A DNA stretch of 64,000 nt from positions 106,737-170,736 of the forward strand of contig NZ_JAMXBH010000012.1 in NCBI RefSeq assembly GCF_023913735.1, in the 5' to 3' direction. Positions within the stretch are counted from its first letter, which is position 1. Every line of letters starts with the position of its first letter. The notes beneath the pieces are model-generated. The model did no database searches and was not told the DNA's origin. It saw only the letters and a list, made by a program, of their open reading frames with translations. Origin of the DNA: Pseudarthrobacter raffinosi (GTDB taxonomy: Bacteria; Actinomycetota; Actinomycetes; Actinomycetales; Micrococcaceae). The translations under genes were made by a program, and so were the position numbers. Positions 46,688 through 54,719 of this stretch are shown piece by piece.

Positions 46688-47407
46688 ATGAAAATCGCGG
46701 TCCTTGGCACGGGTTTCGCAGGCCGGACCCTCGCGGGCGCGCTGTCCGCGCTGGGACACGACGTGGTGGTGGGTACTCGCGACCCGGGGGAGGCTCTCGC
46801 CCGCAGCGCGCCGGACGCCATGGGCACGCCGCCCTTCAGCGAATGGCACGCAGCGAACCAGCACATAGCCCTGGAAACGTTCGCGGAGGCCGCAGCCGCG
46901 GCGGAACTGATAGTCAATGCAACGAACGGAGCGGGCGCCCTCAGTGCCCTCAGTGCCGCGCGTTCGGCCAACCTGTCGGGGAAAGTGGTGGTGGACGTTT
47001 CCAACCCGCTCGACTTCTCCCAGGGCATGCCGCCGGTGCTGAACCCGGTCAACACGGACAGCAACGCCGAACGGATCCAGCACGCGTTTCCGGAGGCGCG
47101 GGTGGTCAAAACCCTGAACACGATGAACGCAGGGCTGATGGTTGACCCCGGACGGCTGGGCGGCGGGGACCACTCGGTGTTTGTCTCCGGCGACGACGCC
47201 GGTGCCAAGAACACCGTGACGGCGCTCCGCCAGGAGCTGGGCCACCGCGATATTATTGACCTCGGAGACATCACCACCGCTCGGGGAGCGGAGATGATGC
47301 TCCCGGTGTGGCTGCGCCTGTGGTCGGTGCTGGGGACGCCGGATTTCAATTTCAAGATCGCCGCTGAAGTCCGGCGCGGCAGGGGCGGAGACCGGCGCAA
47401 TATCTGA
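46688..47407 (+). CDS. F420/NADP reductase-family protein
   Basis: ATG 46688 follows GGAGGAACC and gives 239 aa. A Rossmann fold starts at once (MKIAVLGTGFAGRTLAGAL) with DVVVGTRDP fitting NADP preference, then VVVDVSNPLDF and VVKTLNTMNAGLM. This matches the NADPH-dependent F420 reductase family (FNO-like) that also includes ferric reductase-like members. Substrate not resolved. Confidence 0.82.
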   Translation: MKIAVLGTGFAGRTLAGALSALGHDVVVGTRDPGEALARSAPDAMGTPPFSEWHAANQHIALETFAEAAAAAELIVNATNGAGALSALSAARSANLSGKVVVDVSNPLDFSQGMPPVLNPVNTDSNAERIQHAFPEARVVKTLNTMNAGLMVDPGRLGGGDHSVFVSGDDAGAKNTVTALRQELGHRDIIDLGDITTARGAEMMLPVWLRLWSVLGTPDFNFKIAAEVRRGRGGDRRNI

Positions 47408-47519
47408 GACGGATTCCACCTTCGCCATCCCGTGCAGGTAGCATCGATAGCTAGTAACGTGGCTCACAGTATCCAGCGCAGTGTACGAGCCAAGTCCGAA
47501 CCCTCGAAAGACAGTTTCC

Positions 47520-50342
47520 ATGGCTAACACTGCAATGAATTCCGCAACCGACCTCGCCTCTGAACTGAGGGCCGATGTCCGGCGAGTCTCCACACTGCTG
47601 GGTGAATCCCTGGTCCGCCAGCACGGCCCCGAACTCCTCAATCTGGTGGAGCAGGTCCGCCTCCTCACCAAGGAGTCCAAGGAAGCCGCCCGCGGCGGTG
47701 CCGATGCCACCGGCCCATGGAGCGCGCACGACGTCGTTGAACAGGTCCGAGAACTGCTCGGCTCCCTGCCGATCGAGCAGGCCACCGACCTGGTCCGTGC
47801 ATTCGCGTTCTACTTCCACCTGGCCAACGCGGCCGAGCAGGTCCACCGGGTCCGCGGCCTGCGGACACGGAAGGAAAAGGACGGGTGGCTGGCCAAGGCC
47901 GTCACCGAAATCGCCGCCCAAGCGGGGCCCGAAGTCCTGCAGGAAGTGGTCAACGGGCTGGACGTCCGCCCCATCTTCACCGCCCACCCCACCGAGGCTT
48001 CGCGCCGTTCCGTGCTGGACAAGATCCGCAAGCTCTCTGATGTCCTGGCCGAGCCCACGAAGGAAGGCACCTCCGCGCGCCGCCGGCAGGACCGCCAGCT
48101 TTCCGAAGTCATCGACCAGATGTGGCAGACCGACGAACTGCGCCAGGTACGCCCCACCCCGGTGGACGAGGCCCGCAACGCGATCTACTACCTCGGCGGC
48201 ATCCTGACCGATGCCATGCCCGAGATGCTTTCGGACTTCTCGGAACTGCTCGGTGAGCACGGCGTCAGCCTTTCGTCCCAGGACGCACCCATCCGGTTTG
48301 GGTCCTGGATCGGCGGCGACCGGGACGGCAACCCCAACGTCACGGCTGCGGTCACCCGGGAAATCCTGCAGATCCAGAACCAGCACGCCGTCCGCATCAG
48401 CATCGCGATGATGGATGAGCTGATCTCCATCCTGTCCAACTCCACCGCCTTGTCCGGCGCGGACCAGACCCTGCTGGACTCCATCGACGCGGACCTGAAG
48501 AAGCTGCCGGGCCTGGACCGGCGCGTCCTGGAGCTCAACGCCCAGGAGCCGTACCGCCTCAAGCTCACCTGCATCAAAGCCAAGCTCATCAACACGGGCA
48601 AGCGGGTGGCCGCGGACTCCACGCACGAGCACGGCCGTGACTACAGCTCCACCGAGGAACTCCTCAACGACCTCGAGCTGCTGGAGCTGTCCCTCCGCAA
48701 CCACTCGGCGTCGCTCGCTGCCGACGGCGCGCTGGCCCGTGTCCGCCGCGCCGTCGCGTCCTTCGGCCTGCACCTGGCCACCCTGGACATCCGCGAGCAC
48801 GCGGACCACCACCACGACGCCGTTGGCCAGCTGATGGACCGGCTGGGCGGCCCCGGCATCCGCTATGCCGAACTGAGCCGTGAGGAACGCTTCGAGGTGC
48901 TCGGCTCGGAGCTCGCCTCACGCCGGCCGCTGTCCGGCCACCCGATTAAGCTCGACGGCGTCGCTGACGGCACGTACGACGTCTTCCGTGAGATCCGCCG
49001 CGCCCTGCGCACGTACGGTCCGGACGTCATCGAGACCTACATCATTTCCATGACCCGCGGCGCGGACGACGTCCTGGCCGCGGCCGTGCTGGCCCGCGAG
49101 GCAGGCCTGATCAACCTGTTCGGCGACGCCCCCTACGCCAAGATCGGGTTCGCGCCGCTTCTGGAGACCGTGGAGGAGCTGCGTGCCTCGGCGGAGATCG
49201 TGGACCAGCTGCTGTCCGTTCCGTCCTACCGCGACCTGGTCCGGCTGCGCGGCGACGTCCAGGAAATCATGCTGGGCTACTCGGACTCAAACAAGGAATC
49301 CGGCGTGATGACCAGCCAGTGGGAGATCCACAAGACCCAGCGCAACCTGCGCGACGTTGCGGCCAAGCACGGCGTCCGTGTCCGGTTGTTCCACGGCCGC
49401 GGCGGTTCCGTGGGCCGCGGCGGCGGACCCACCTACGACGCCATCATGGCCCAGCCCAACGGCGTGCTGGAAGGCGAGATCAAGTTCACCGAACAGGGCG
49501 AGGTCATCTCGGACAAATACTCGCTGCCGGAGCTGGCCCGGGAAAACCTGGAGCTGTCCCTCGCGGCAGTGCTCCAGGGCTCGGCCCTGCACCGGGATCC
49601 GCGCACGTCGGACGACCAGCGCGAACGGTACGGGCACGTTATGGAAATCATCTCCGACGGCGCCTTCGACCGGTACCGGAACCTGATCGACCATCCTGAC
49701 CTGCCAGCGTACTTCCTGGCGTCCACTCCGGTGGAGCAGCTGGGCTCGCTGAACATCGGCTCACGCCCGTCCAAACGCCCGGATTCCGGGGCGGGGCTTG
49801 GCGGCCTGCGTGCCATCCCCTGGGTGTTCGGCTGGACCCAGTCCCGGCAGATCGTCCCGGGCTGGTTCGGTGTGGGCTCGGGCCTGAAGGCTGCCCGCGA
49901 GGCCGGAAACTCCCCGCAGCTCGTGGAGATGATGGAGAACTGGCACTTCTTCCGGTCCGTTGTCTCCAACGTGGAGATGACGCTGGCCAAGACGGACATG
50001 GACATCGCCGGGTACTACGTGGCCACCCTGGTTCCCGAGGACCTGCACCACATTTTCCGCGCCATCCGTGAAGAGTACGAACTCACGGTCACCGAGATCC
50101 AGAACCTGACCGGCGAGAACGTGCTCCTGGACGCGCAGCCGACGCTCAAGCGGTCGCTGGAGATCCGGGACCAGTACCTGGACCCCATCAGCTACCTGCA
50201 GGTGGAGTTGCTCCGCCGCGTGCGGGCTGCCCAGAACGCCGAAGGCGGGAGCATCAGCGGCGCCGAGATCGACGAACGGCTCCAGCGGGCCATGCTGATC
50301 ACCGTCAACGGGGTGGCGGCCGGCCTGCGCAACACCGGGTAG
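47520..50342 (+). CDS. ppc: Phosphoenolpyruvate carboxylase
   Basis: The 940-aa length is typical. Catalytic segments are all present: [20 protein letters not shown] (His), [56 protein letters not shown] (glycine loop), [20 protein letters not shown] and the C-terminal allosteric Asn-Thr-Gly end. It fixes bicarbonate on PEP to make oxaloacetate, the anaplerotic counterpart to the glyoxylate shunt at 18.6-21.6 kb. ATG 47520 was chosen over a longer frame because the coding pattern begins there; its ribosome site is weak. Confidence 0.97.
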   Translation: MANTAMNSATDLASELRADVRRVSTLLGESLVRQHGPELLNLVEQVRLLTKESKEAARGGADATGPWSAHDVVEQVRELLGSLPIEQATDLVRAFAFYFHLANAAEQVHRVRGLRTRKEKDGWLAKAVTEIAAQAGPEVLQEVVNGLDVRPIFTAHPTEASRRSVLDKIRKLSDVLAEPTKEGTSARRRQDRQLSEVIDQMWQTDELRQVRPTPVDEARNAIYYLGGILTDAMPEMLSDFSELLGEHGVSLSSQDAPIRFGSWIGGDRDGNPNVTAAVTREILQIQNQHAVRISIAMMDELISILSNSTALSGADQTLLDSIDADLKKLPGLDRRVLELNAQEPYRLKLTCIKAKLINTGKRVAADSTHEHGRDYSSTEELLNDLELLELSLRNHSASLAADGALARVRRAVASFGLHLATLDIREHADHHHDAVGQLMDRLGGPGIRYAELSREERFEVLGSELASRRPLSGHPIKLDGVADGTYDVFREIRRALRTYGPDVIETYIISMTRGADDVLAAAVLAREAGLINLFGDAPYAKIGFAPLLETVEELRASAEIVDQLLSVPSYRDLVRLRGDVQEIMLGYSDSNKESGVMTSQWEIHKTQRNLRDVAAKHGVRVRLFHGRGGSVGRGGGPTYDAIMAQPNGVLEGEIKFTEQGEVISDKYSLPELARENLELSLAAVLQGSALHRDPRTSDDQRERYGHVMEIISDGAFDRYRNLIDHPDLPAYFLASTPVEQLGSLNIGSRPSKRPDSGAGLGGLRAIPWVFGWTQSRQIVPGWFGVGSGLKAAREAGNSPQLVEMMENWHFFRSVVSNVEMTLAKTDMDIAGYYVATLVPEDLHHIFRAIREEYELTVTEIQNLTGENVLLDAQPTLKRSLEIRDQYLDPISYLQVELLRRVRAAQNAEGGSISGAEIDERLQRAMLITVNGVAAGLRNTG

Positions 50343-50393
50343 GACCCATGTTGCACAGCCAGCGGCCCGCTGACCTCGCCGAACGGATCGCTC

Positions 50394-50900
50394 TTACGGT
50401 TCGGGGCAGTGAACATTCGGGTTGTAGGTTGCCAGGACGCCGTCCGGATTACCTTGCCACAGGTATGCATGGAGGTCGTAGTGGATCGGCATGCCGGGAG
50501 CGTGCCCGAGCATTGGTCCGTCGAATGCCTTGCCGAACATGCTCGGCCGGTCTGTGTCGGTCGCCAGGTCCTGGTCGGCGTCGACCTTAAACCACTCCGC
50601 TGCGACCAGTCTGAGCTGGCCCGTTTTGTTCGCTGCATACGTCAGTGCGTCCGGGACCAATGGATTCATCTGACCGAACTGACTGAAGTTGACGTAGTGA
50701 AAGCCCATGCCTGGAACGCACTCACCCACGGGCTGGTAGCCCGCGGCAATGGCCGCACTAACGTCGTGATATTGGGTTGTGGCCTGTCGCACTTCGGCCA
50801 GGTCACTCCGGCTGCCGGCGGAGGCGACGCCGATCCCTAACATTGATGCCAACATGCCTGCCGATACCGCCGCAATCACTCGCATTGTGGTCCGTCTCAT
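50394..50900 (-). CDS. Secreted protein of unknown function
   Basis: The 168-aa protein has a Sec signal (positively charged RRTTMR, hydrophobic core to ~residue 27, cleavage after ASA). The mature part has VGECVPGMGFHYVNFSQFGQMNPL, GQLRLVAAEWFKVDADQD, FDGPMLGHAPGMPIHYDLHAYLWQGNP and a final NVHCPEP. The same block order occurs in many actinobacterial secreted proteins, but no activity is known to me. Conserved His, Tyr and Asp residues could bind metal, and two Cys probably form a disulfide. Confidence 0.8.
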   Translation of the reverse strand: MRRTTMRVIAAVSAGMLASMLGIGVASAGSRSDLAEVRQATTQYHDVSAAIAAGYQPVGECVPGMGFHYVNFSQFGQMNPLVPDALTYAANKTGQLRLVAAEWFKVDADQDLATDTDRPSMFGKAFDGPMLGHAPGMPIHYDLHAYLWQGNPDGVLATYNPNVHCPEP

Positions 50901-51102
50901 GTTCGGTCTTCTTTCTTGATGATTGTCAGGTGTGACTATGAGACCGAGGCCACAGTCTAGTCCTGTCCCGCGCGGAAAACCATGGTGGTGCGGTTCCTGA
51001 CGGACCTCGGCAGCTGCTTGAGGTTATTTGCCTGACGCCGGCGCCGTCCAGCTGTCCCACCACAGGGAAGGGACCAGGAACACGCCGTATTAGGGTTGAG
51101 GC

Positions 51103-51408
51103 ATGCCTTCGTTCCAGACCCGCCTGAAAATCACCGGACTGAAGCCTGGCAACCCGCCGGAAGCCGTGATGGCCGCAGCGGTCGAGGCGTTGGAGACCCG
51201 TCACCATGTGGAATCCAACCAGATCGAACTTGCCGCCGGCGTCCCCCAACTGAACCTCCGCTTCCTCGTGGAGGCGACCAAATACAGCGGTGAGAACCAG
51301 CAGGCGCGCGAATCGGCAGCGATGATGCGCGACGCCGTCGAACGCGTTGCACTCACCGGCTCACTGACGGTGCTCCGCCGTAACCGCGGCCGCTGGGCGC
51401 CCGTTTAG
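51103..51408 (+). CDS. Conserved small protein, 101 aa
   Basis: A short alpha/beta protein: FQTRLKITGLKPGNPPEAVMAAAVEALETRHHVESNQIEL, then LNLRFLVEATKYSGENQQARESAAMMRDAVERV and a basic C-terminus (LRRNRGRW). It has no signal peptide or membrane helix. The alternation and basic tail suggest a ferredoxin-like or nucleic-acid-binding fold, but I do not recognise the family. It converges with the DedA gene 15 bases away. Confidence 0.65.
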   Translation: MPSFQTRLKITGLKPGNPPEAVMAAAVEALETRHHVESNQIELAAGVPQLNLRFLVEATKYSGENQQARESAAMMRDAVERVALTGSLTVLRRNRGRWAPV

Positions 51409-51423
51409 CTCAGCCGTCCCAGC

Positions 51424-52041
51424 TCACTCGCCGGGGGCGGGCTCGTCCACGGGTGAGCGGGTGCCGCGCCGGCGGGTGACAATGACGCCGACGGCGGCCC
51501 CGATCACCAGGCCCAGCAACACGCCGATCAGCGAACTCGCCCAGAACGGCAGGTTGGTTGCCGATCCCGTGAAGTAGCCCAGGCCCACCAGCCAACTGGC
51601 CCAGAGGACCGCGCCGAGGCCGGCGCACAGGCTGAACCCCGGGGCCGAAACGTCGGCGATGCCCGAAGCCGCCGACGTCGCCAGCCGCCCGCCCGGGATG
51701 AAACGGGCGCCGATGATGGTTCCGTAGGTGGAGGAGCGGCCGGCCTTGGCGATGGCCGCGTGGATGCCCGTATGGACCTTGCGGCCCCAGCGCCAGCGGT
51801 CCAGGACATGGCTGAGCCGGCGTTTAAAGAGCTGGAACACCACCATGTCGCCGACCCAGGAGGCCACCGCGGACAGTGCCCCCACCAGGAAGACGTTGGC
51901 CCGGCCGTCGGCCGAGAGGGCGCCGCCGGTAATCACCACCATCTCTGAGGGGATGGGCGGGAAGATGGCATCGCCGAGGACCACGGGGATGATCCAGAAG
52001 TAAATCGCCGCCCCCCAGCTGTCGGCGTTGCCAAAGTCCAT
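51424..52041 (-). CDS. DedA/VTT-family membrane protein
   Basis: ATG 52041 gives 205 aa with 4-5 membrane segments and the DedA pattern: AIFPPIPSEMVVITGG near the N-terminus, SWVGDMVVFQLFKR, and GARFIPGGRLATSAASGIADVS. DedA proteins are proton-linked lipid or envelope transporters. The C-terminus is basic then acidic (TRRRGTRSPVDEPAPGE). Confidence 0.85.
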   Translation of the reverse strand: MDFGNADSWGAAIYFWIIPVVLGDAIFPPIPSEMVVITGGALSADGRANVFLVGALSAVASWVGDMVVFQLFKRRLSHVLDRWRWGRKVHTGIHAAIAKAGRSSTYGTIIGARFIPGGRLATSAASGIADVSAPGFSLCAGLGAVLWASWLVGLGYFTGSATNLPFWASSLIGVLLGLVIGAAVGVIVTRRRGTRSPVDEPAPGE

Positions 52042-52129
52042 GGCCACAAAGTACCGCACATTTGCGCGGCAGCACGGCCTGAGCCGGCCAGCGGCACGGA
52101 CTTGCCGGGCGTTGGGTTCAGCGAGTGCC

Positions 52130-52807
52130 TCAGTACCCGGTGCCGATGTTCCGACGGCGTGGACGTGGGGCTCCGCCAGGAACTTCCCTGGGGACGTGGC
52201 TGAGGTGCCGGGCCGCGAGGAAATACCAGTACGGCCAGGCGACCCACGCTGTGGCGCCAAAGGCTATTCCCGCCCCGCCGATGCCCCAGCGGATCCAGGC
52301 CGGCGCCTGTTCCACCGCGGTCAGCGCCGCCAGGGGCAACGCCACCAACAAGGCGCCGCCAATGAACTGTCCCAGCTTCGCGAGATCCCGGGGATAGCTG
52401 CCCCTCTTGAGCAGTGCCCGGTGGGCCAGCAGGAACCAGCCGGCCTGGACCATCATTGCCCCCACCGAGATGCCAGTGGACACCGTGAAATCGAGCTTCT
52501 TCGCGACCAGGAGGAACGAGCTTGCTGATCCTGCGCCACTGGCCGCGATCACCAGCCATTTGGCGGCCTCGGAGCCGGGTGTGCGGCGCAGGCGCCGGTG
52601 AACCTGGACGATCACCGGGATGATCACCAACTGGAAGACGCCGCCGGTGGCATCGTTGATGGTGCCGAAGACGTAGGGTCCGTTCTTTGGCACTTCGATG
52701 GCGTACATGGCGCCCAGTGATGCCACGCCTACTACGCCCAGGCCGGCGGCCGCGTAGGCGAACTTGGCCGCCGTGCGGTCTCCGGGGATTTCGATGAGGG
52801 TATCCAT
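52130..52807 (-). CDS. Multi-pass membrane protein, unknown
   Basis: The 225-aa protein has roughly six hydrophobic segments (FAYAAAGLGVVGVASLGAMYAI, GGVFQLVIIPVIVQV, WLVIAASGAGSASSFLLVA, VGAMMVQAGWFLLA, GGALLVALPLAALTAV, GIAFGATAWVAWPYWYFLAA) and a basic C-terminal tail. No family is recognised. It ends 30 bases after the BTAD regulator gene in the same direction, so the two may be cotranscribed. Confidence 0.75.
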   Translation of the reverse strand: MDTLIEIPGDRTAAKFAYAAAGLGVVGVASLGAMYAIEVPKNGPYVFGTINDATGGVFQLVIIPVIVQVHRRLRRTPGSEAAKWLVIAASGAGSASSFLLVAKKLDFTVSTGISVGAMMVQAGWFLLAHRALLKRGSYPRDLAKLGQFIGGALLVALPLAALTAVEQAPAWIRWGIGGAGIAFGATAWVAWPYWYFLAARHLSHVPREVPGGAPRPRRRNIGTGY

Positions 52808-52837
52808 GATGATTCCTCGCTCAGTGCAGATGCTCGC

Positions 52838-53551
52838 TCAGTGCGGATGGAACGCAGAGACAAGCTCGCTCAGCTGGCTTGAGGGAAGGACGCCGAGTTC
52901 GCCCTCCAGGCGGCTGGCAAACATCGTGTAGGCGCGGACTGCGGCGGCTCGGTTCCCGGCGGCCAGATGGGCCTGGACCAGCAGCAGATGCGCGGATTCC
53001 CTCAGTGGTTCGATGCTTGCCGCGGACAACGCCGCGATAACAGCTTTGCCGGGTTCACCGGCCGCCAGATGTTGCCGGGCCATGAGCTCCAGCGCGCTGA
53101 GGCGCAACTGCCGCAGCCGCTCCTGTTCAAATATCACCCAGTCGTCGTACCAGCCGGGCAGCAGGTCAGCCCGGCTCAGGTCGTCGAGATAGCCGTCAGG
53201 AATCCGGGCTTCAGGCTGGGACTGCAGGGTGGCGACGTGGCGCTGCAGCGCCGTGACATCGACCCTGACCGCTTCGTGAAGCTCCAGCGTGTCCGCGCCC
53301 GTCAGGAGAAGGTGCGGGAACGCGTGGGAGATGCACCAGACGGTGGTGCGCAGGTTCCCGGCAGCCTGCGTTTCGCTGCTTTTTGGCCACAGCAGGCCAG
53401 CCAGGAAACTCCGGTGCCTGCAGCCCAGGAGTCCCACACACGCGATGAGCCGCTGTTCCCGGCTGGCCACCGTCACGGTATTGGTGCCGCGGCGCAACCG
53501 CCAGGCCCCCAGCAGGCTTAGATGCCAATCCTGTGCGAGAGCCACCGTCAT
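52838..53551 (-). CDS. BTAD-domain (SARP-like) transcriptional regulator
   Basis: ATG 53551 (MTVALAQDWHLSLLGAWRLRR) gives 237 aa. Residues ~8-85 match the OmpR-like DNA-binding half of SARP activators (VASREQRLIACVGLLG, FLAGLLWPKSSETQAAGNLRTTVW). The remainder is the bacterial transcriptional activation domain (LPGWYDDWVIFEQERLRQLRLSALELMA, AAIRA-like helices ending VRAYTMFASRLEGELGVLPS). Small SARPs of this plan usually activate secondary-metabolite genes. It sits upstream of the two-peptide locus. Confidence 0.88.
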   Translation of the reverse strand: MTVALAQDWHLSLLGAWRLRRGTNTVTVASREQRLIACVGLLGCRHRSFLAGLLWPKSSETQAAGNLRTTVWCISHAFPHLLLTGADTLELHEAVRVDVTALQRHVATLQSQPEARIPDGYLDDLSRADLLPGWYDDWVIFEQERLRQLRLSALELMARQHLAAGEPGKAVIAALSAASIEPLRESAHLLLVQAHLAAGNRAAAVRAYTMFASRLEGELGVLPSSQLSELVSAFHPH

Positions 53552-53678
53552 GCCTATCCCCTTCAAGCGACCGGACAACACGCGATACCCCAGATAACCA
53601 TCGTGGCACTGGGGCGCATCATGTCAAGGCAATTTAGTAACAGGGGTTTTTGAGGTTTATATACCGGCAATAAGTCCA

Positions 53679-53698
53679 CATACTGGTCAATCAGTATG
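53679..53698. promoter_or_regulatory. Inverted repeat upstream of BTAD gene
   Basis: CATACTG (53679-53685) and CAGTATG (53692-53698) are exact complements with a 6-base spacer, 128 bases upstream of the BTAD start. A related TACTG/CAGTA pair occurs at 54013-54024. Surrounding gap 53582-53759 shows no gene. Confidence 0.5.
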
Positions 53699-53759
53699 GC
53701 GCCGGTTGTCATTCAATAAGGGCTTGCCGGAATCGACTCAGCCGATAAGGAATCTACGG

Positions 53760-53963
53760 TTATGCGCTGGCAGTGGTTTCTGATGCCTTCAGCACATCGA
53801 GCCAACGCTGCACAGCCAAAATGACTTCTTCTGCATCGCCGGCCGTCTCCACAATTTCCTGGTCCTGGCCCGGATGGCTGGAGATCAGGCGTGCCCGTAC
53901 ACGATGGTTCTGGGCAGGCTCCGCCCACGCGCGGATGACCATGGTGCCTTCAATGTCCGCCAT
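53760..53963 (-). CDS. Small conserved protein, 67 aa
   Basis: The protein reads MVIRAWAEPAQNHRVRARLI from residue 8, then an acidic middle and helix (AEEVILAVQRWLDVL). This is a pattern I associate with a small actinobacterial family of unknown function: two strands then an amphipathic helix. It is divergent from the peptide genes, across a region with a TACTG/CAGTA repeat. It could be a regulator or peptide partner; nothing proves either. Confidence 0.6.
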   Translation of the reverse strand: MADIEGTMVIRAWAEPAQNHRVRARLISSHPGQDQEIVETAGDAEEVILAVQRWLDVLKASETTASA

Positions 53964-54012
53964 GAATCGGCGCCTGCTTTCCTTGTCTGCAATTTACGTC
54001 GTCCAGGAACAT

Positions 54013-54024
54013 TACTGTCCAGTA
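54013..54024. promoter_or_regulatory. TACTG/CAGTA inverted repeat in divergent region
   Basis: TACTG-TC-CAGTA lies 50 bases upstream of the 67-aa gene start and about 150 bases upstream of the first peptide. Half-sites match those at 53679-53698, but the spacing is 2 rather than 6. The rest of the 53964-54175 gap shows nothing else definite. Confidence 0.4.
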
Positions 54025-54175
54025 TGACCATCTTAGGCAAAGATTATTCGGCGCCCAAGTCATAACTGTCACCACATTAGTCTTATGCGACAACGGAAAA
54101 ATAACAGCCCAGTAACGAAGCCACAACGGGGCTACGCGTTGACTGATCGCGGGACGTCGAAAGGGGGTGATTGAC

Positions 54176-54370
54176 ATGATGAAGGAACTTACCGTTCACG
54201 AACTGGAAAGCCAGAAAGTGGAGCTGTTGCCTTCGCGGGAGACCCTGTTTCTGGACACGAATTGGGCGGGTGTTTACGCAAGCAACTCGTCTGTGGCTCT
54301 GAACGCTGCGTCGTTCTTTGCGGTAGCACACAGCACTGCGCTTCAGAACATCGCCGTAGTCCAGGGTTAA
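54176..54370 (+). CDS. Putative precursor peptide 1 (ELLPxRETLF family)
   Basis: The 64-aa peptide is chosen at ATG 54176 because AAGGGGGTG stands about seven bases upstream. The N-terminal half is charged (KELTVHELESQK) and leads into ELLPSRETLF (16-25). The C-terminal half is uncharged and rich in Asn, Ser and Ala (N29, N37, SSVALNAAS, ALQNIAVVQ). It aligns without gaps to peptide 2. A charged leader plus a hydrophobic core is the layout of a ribosomal peptide precursor. A secreted amyloid-like structural peptide is the main alternative. Confidence 0.7.
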   Translation: MMKELTVHELESQKVELLPSRETLFLDTNWAGVYASNSSVALNAASFFAVAHSTALQNIAVVQG

Positions 54371-54430
54371 GTCCGTCTATCATCCGATATCTGGACCCTG
54401 GGATTGCCCGGGGGAGAGAGGTGAGGTGCT

Positions 54431-54631
54431 ATGACGGCATCAACCGCGCTATTACCGGTGGATCTCGACGCCGAGGTTGCAGAACTGCTTCCAATGAGGG
54501 AAACGCTGTTCTTCAACATCAACGTTGCTCCCGTGATCGCCGTGAACCTTTCGATCGCCATCAATGCGGCCTCGATCGGTTCAATCGCGAACTCGGCCGC
54601 CTGGCAGGAAGTGATCGTCCTGCAGCAGTAG
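54431..54631 (+). CDS. Putative precursor peptide 2 (ELLPxRETLF family)
   Basis: The 66-aa paralogue of peptide 1 has GAGGTGAGG upstream of ATG 54431. Its leader is acidic (DLDAEVAELLPMRETLF, to residue 27). The tail alternates hydrophobic and polar residues (NVAPVIAVNLSIAINAAS, ANSAAWQEVIVLQQ). Conserved positions between the two are ELLP, RETLF, three Asn (31, 39, 45 here), NAAS and a Gln near residue 59. There is no Cys, and no Thr end, so lanthipeptide and daptide classes are disfavoured. Confidence 0.72.
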   Translation: MTASTALLPVDLDAEVAELLPMRETLFFNINVAPVIAVNLSIAINAASIGSIANSAAWQEVIVLQQ

Positions 54632-54658
54632 GTCCGCAGGATCAACAGGAAACCCGGA

Positions 54659-54686
54659 GGGCATGCTTCAGCGTCGGAGCATGCCC
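54659..54686 (+). promoter_or_regulatory. Hairpin between peptide genes and processing gene
   Basis: GGGCATGCT (54659-54667) pairs exactly with AGCATGCCC (54678-54686) around a 10-base loop. It lies between peptide 2 and the large gene. Such hairpins often let abundant precursor mRNA accumulate while downstream enzyme genes are expressed less. Confidence 0.65.
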
Positions 54687-54719
54687 GCCGTTCTTAGTGG
54701 CTCAACCTAGGTGGGGACC

